Shown: one piece after another, positions 13,336 to 14,204 of the stretch
Numbering within the stretch: the first letter of the stretch is position 1
How the letters are laid out: every line of letters begins with the position of its first letter
Origin: Anaerolinea sp.
Lineage (GTDB): Bacteria > Chloroflexota > Anaerolineae > Anaerolineales > Anaerolineaceae
Direction of reading: 5' to 3'
Assembly (NCBI GenBank): GCA_020216845.1
Contig: JAIWNK010000151.1
Location: 1-14,204, forward strand
Length of the DNA stretch: 14,204 bases
Translations under genes and position numbers: made by a program
The notes under the pieces: generated by a model
What the model saw: only the letters and a program-made list of their open reading frames with translations
Told to the model about the DNA's origin: nothing
Databases searched by the model: none

Positions 13336-14073
13336 ATGAACGATGCTGTTGCCAGGCAACTGATTGAACTCAACCACCAATTCTACCAGACTTTTGCCAA
13401 AGCGTTTGCCGCCACGCGGCAGCGCATCCAACCCGGCGTGCGAAGCCTGTTGGCGCGCCTGCCACAGGGGAATTGGCTTGACCTGGGCTGTGGCAATGGC
13501 GCTCTGGCCGAAGCGTGGCAACACAGCCGCAGCGACTCTTACCTTGGGCTCGATTTCAGCGCCGGACTGCTCGACGAAGCGCGCCGCGCCAACGCGGCAA
13601 CCCCACAGATCCAATTCATCCAGGCCGACCTGAGCGACCCTCATTGGCCACAGGCGTTGCCACGCCCAACGTTCGATGGGGTGCTGTGCTTTGCCGTGCT
13701 GCATCACCTGCCGGGGCAGGCCCGCCGCCGGGCCTTGTTGCAACAAGTTGCCACGCTGCTGCCAAAAGGCGGCTGGTTCGTCCACTCGGTCTGGCAGTTT
13801 CACCTCAGCGCACGTCTGCAAGGGCGCGTCTTGCCCTGGTCAACAATCGGGCTGAACGAGGATGAGCTGGAAGTCGGCGATAGCCTGCTCGATTGGCGGC
13901 ACAGCTTGCCCGGGCAAACCGAAACCGTTGGGCTGCGCTATGTGCACCGTTTCAGCGCCCAAGAATTACAAGACCTGGCAGAGACAACCGGGTTTGAAAT
14001 CTGTGAAACGTTTGAATCGGATGGCGAAGGCGGACGGTTGGGCCTCTACCAAATCTGGCACAAGCGCGCCTAA
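13336..14073 (+). CDS. Class I SAM methyltransferase resembling Trm9/ALKBH8
   Basis: 245 aa. The SAM-binding motif I is LDLGCGNG (48-55), the acidic end of strand 2 is D73 in GLDFSAGLLDEAR, and the motif IV region is FAVLHHL (119-125), followed by RRRALLQQVATLLPKGG. An N-terminal FYQTFAKAFAATR (16-28) precedes the domain, and RYVHRFSAQEL (201-211) lies near the C terminus. These features in this order resemble yeast Trm9 and human ALKBH8 methyltransferase domains, which convert cm5U34 to mcm5U34 in tRNA (N-terminal HFSxTR, GLIECAR, AVVHHWSTRERR, RYYHLYREGEL). Its position head to head with elp3, whose product makes cm5U, supports that role. The comparison is from memory, so a generic small-molecule or ubiquinone-type methyltransferase cannot be excluded. 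There is no ribosome site. Confidence 0.85.
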   Translation: MNDAVARQLIELNHQFYQTFAKAFAATRQRIQPGVRSLLARLPQGNWLDLGCGNGALAEAWQHSRSDSYLGLDFSAGLLDEARRANAATPQIQFIQADLSDPHWPQALPRPTFDGVLCFAVLHHLPGQARRRALLQQVATLLPKGGWFVHSVWQFHLSARLQGRVLPWSTIGLNEDELEVGDSLLDWRHSLPGQTETVGLRYVHRFSAQELQDLAETTGFEICETFESDGEGGRLGLYQIWHKRA

Positions 14074-14204
14074 TGCTCCGGCGGAGAACGTCGCCTGAGC
14101 CGACAATAGCCAAGCGCCACCGCCCGCCCAACCGACTCGGCGCGCGTTTGCACGCCCAGGCGTTTTTTCAGCGCGGCAATGTGCAGCGACACCGTCCGCC
14201 GACT
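14070..14204 (-). CDS. LuxR-type DNA-binding regulator, C-terminal end only
   Basis: The last 44 codons of a gene that enters from the right edge. The visible sequence (SRRTVSLHIAALKKRLGV, then TRAESVGRAVALGYC) is the recognition helix and final helix of a LuxR/NarL-type helix-turn-helix. It ends with a short basic tail RLRRRSPPEH. Such domains usually sit at the end of two-component response regulators or LuxR/MalT-type activators. The N-terminal part needed to choose between them is outside the window. The stop codon (14072-14070) overlaps the methyltransferase stop by 4 nt. Confidence 0.8.
   Translation of the reverse strand, partial: SRRTVSLHIAALKKRLGVQTRAESVGRAVALGYCRLRRRSPPEH

Overview
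The window looks like a chromosomal segment from a member of the Chloroflexota, most likely Anaerolineae or a relative. This is inferred from the gene content and not from any marker RNA. Pointers are a bacterial translin next to a DUF3467 protein and a membrane-linked Cas4-like nuclease, a bacterial Elp3, secreted proteins with Thr/Pro 'TPTP' linkers, and several promoters that sit directly on start codons. The DNA is fairly G+C rich by eye, with A+T-rich promoter gaps. I see no rRNA, tRNA, CRISPR array, transposase or integrase, so this is core or lineage-specific sequence rather than a mobile island.

Layout. Positions 1-69 hold the first codons of an unknown minus-strand gene. From 2297 down to 153 runs a tight minus-strand operon: ssb, a DUF3467 protein, a translin-family protein, and a Cas4/Dna2-like nuclease encoded as two overlapping genes. 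Upstream of it (3438-2377, minus) is an AmmeMemoRadiSam-type radical SAM enzyme. An A+T-rich divergent promoter region (about 3439-3623) separates this from a plus-strand series: a membrane GGDEF-EAL c-di-GMP protein (3624-5459), MutS2 (5617-8007) and a sulfite-oxidase-like molybdopterin protein (8138-8779). The last meets, tail to tail, a secreted LysM surface protein (9552-8776). That gene is divergent from purA (9647-10954), which overlaps a lipoprotein gene (10938-11729). The lipoprotein is tail to tail with Elp3 (13309-11726). Elp3 is divergent, by 26 bp, from a Trm9/ALKBH8-like methyltransferase (13336-14073), which is tail to tail with the 3' end of a LuxR-type regulator (14204-14070).

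The most interesting parts are: (1) the ssb-DUF3467-translin-Cas4-like operon, which reads as a membrane-associated single-strand nucleic-acid processing set; (2) the division of its nuclease into two translationally coupled polypeptides, with the iron-sulfur cysteines and active-site residues shared between them; (3) the Elp3 plus Trm9-like pair, which suggests a bacterial route to cm5U and then mcm5U at the tRNA wobble position. Smaller observations are an 8-T tract at the 5' end of the GGDEF-EAL gene where the reading frame appears to break, and a uniform 4-nt stop-codon overlap at all three convergent gene junctions.
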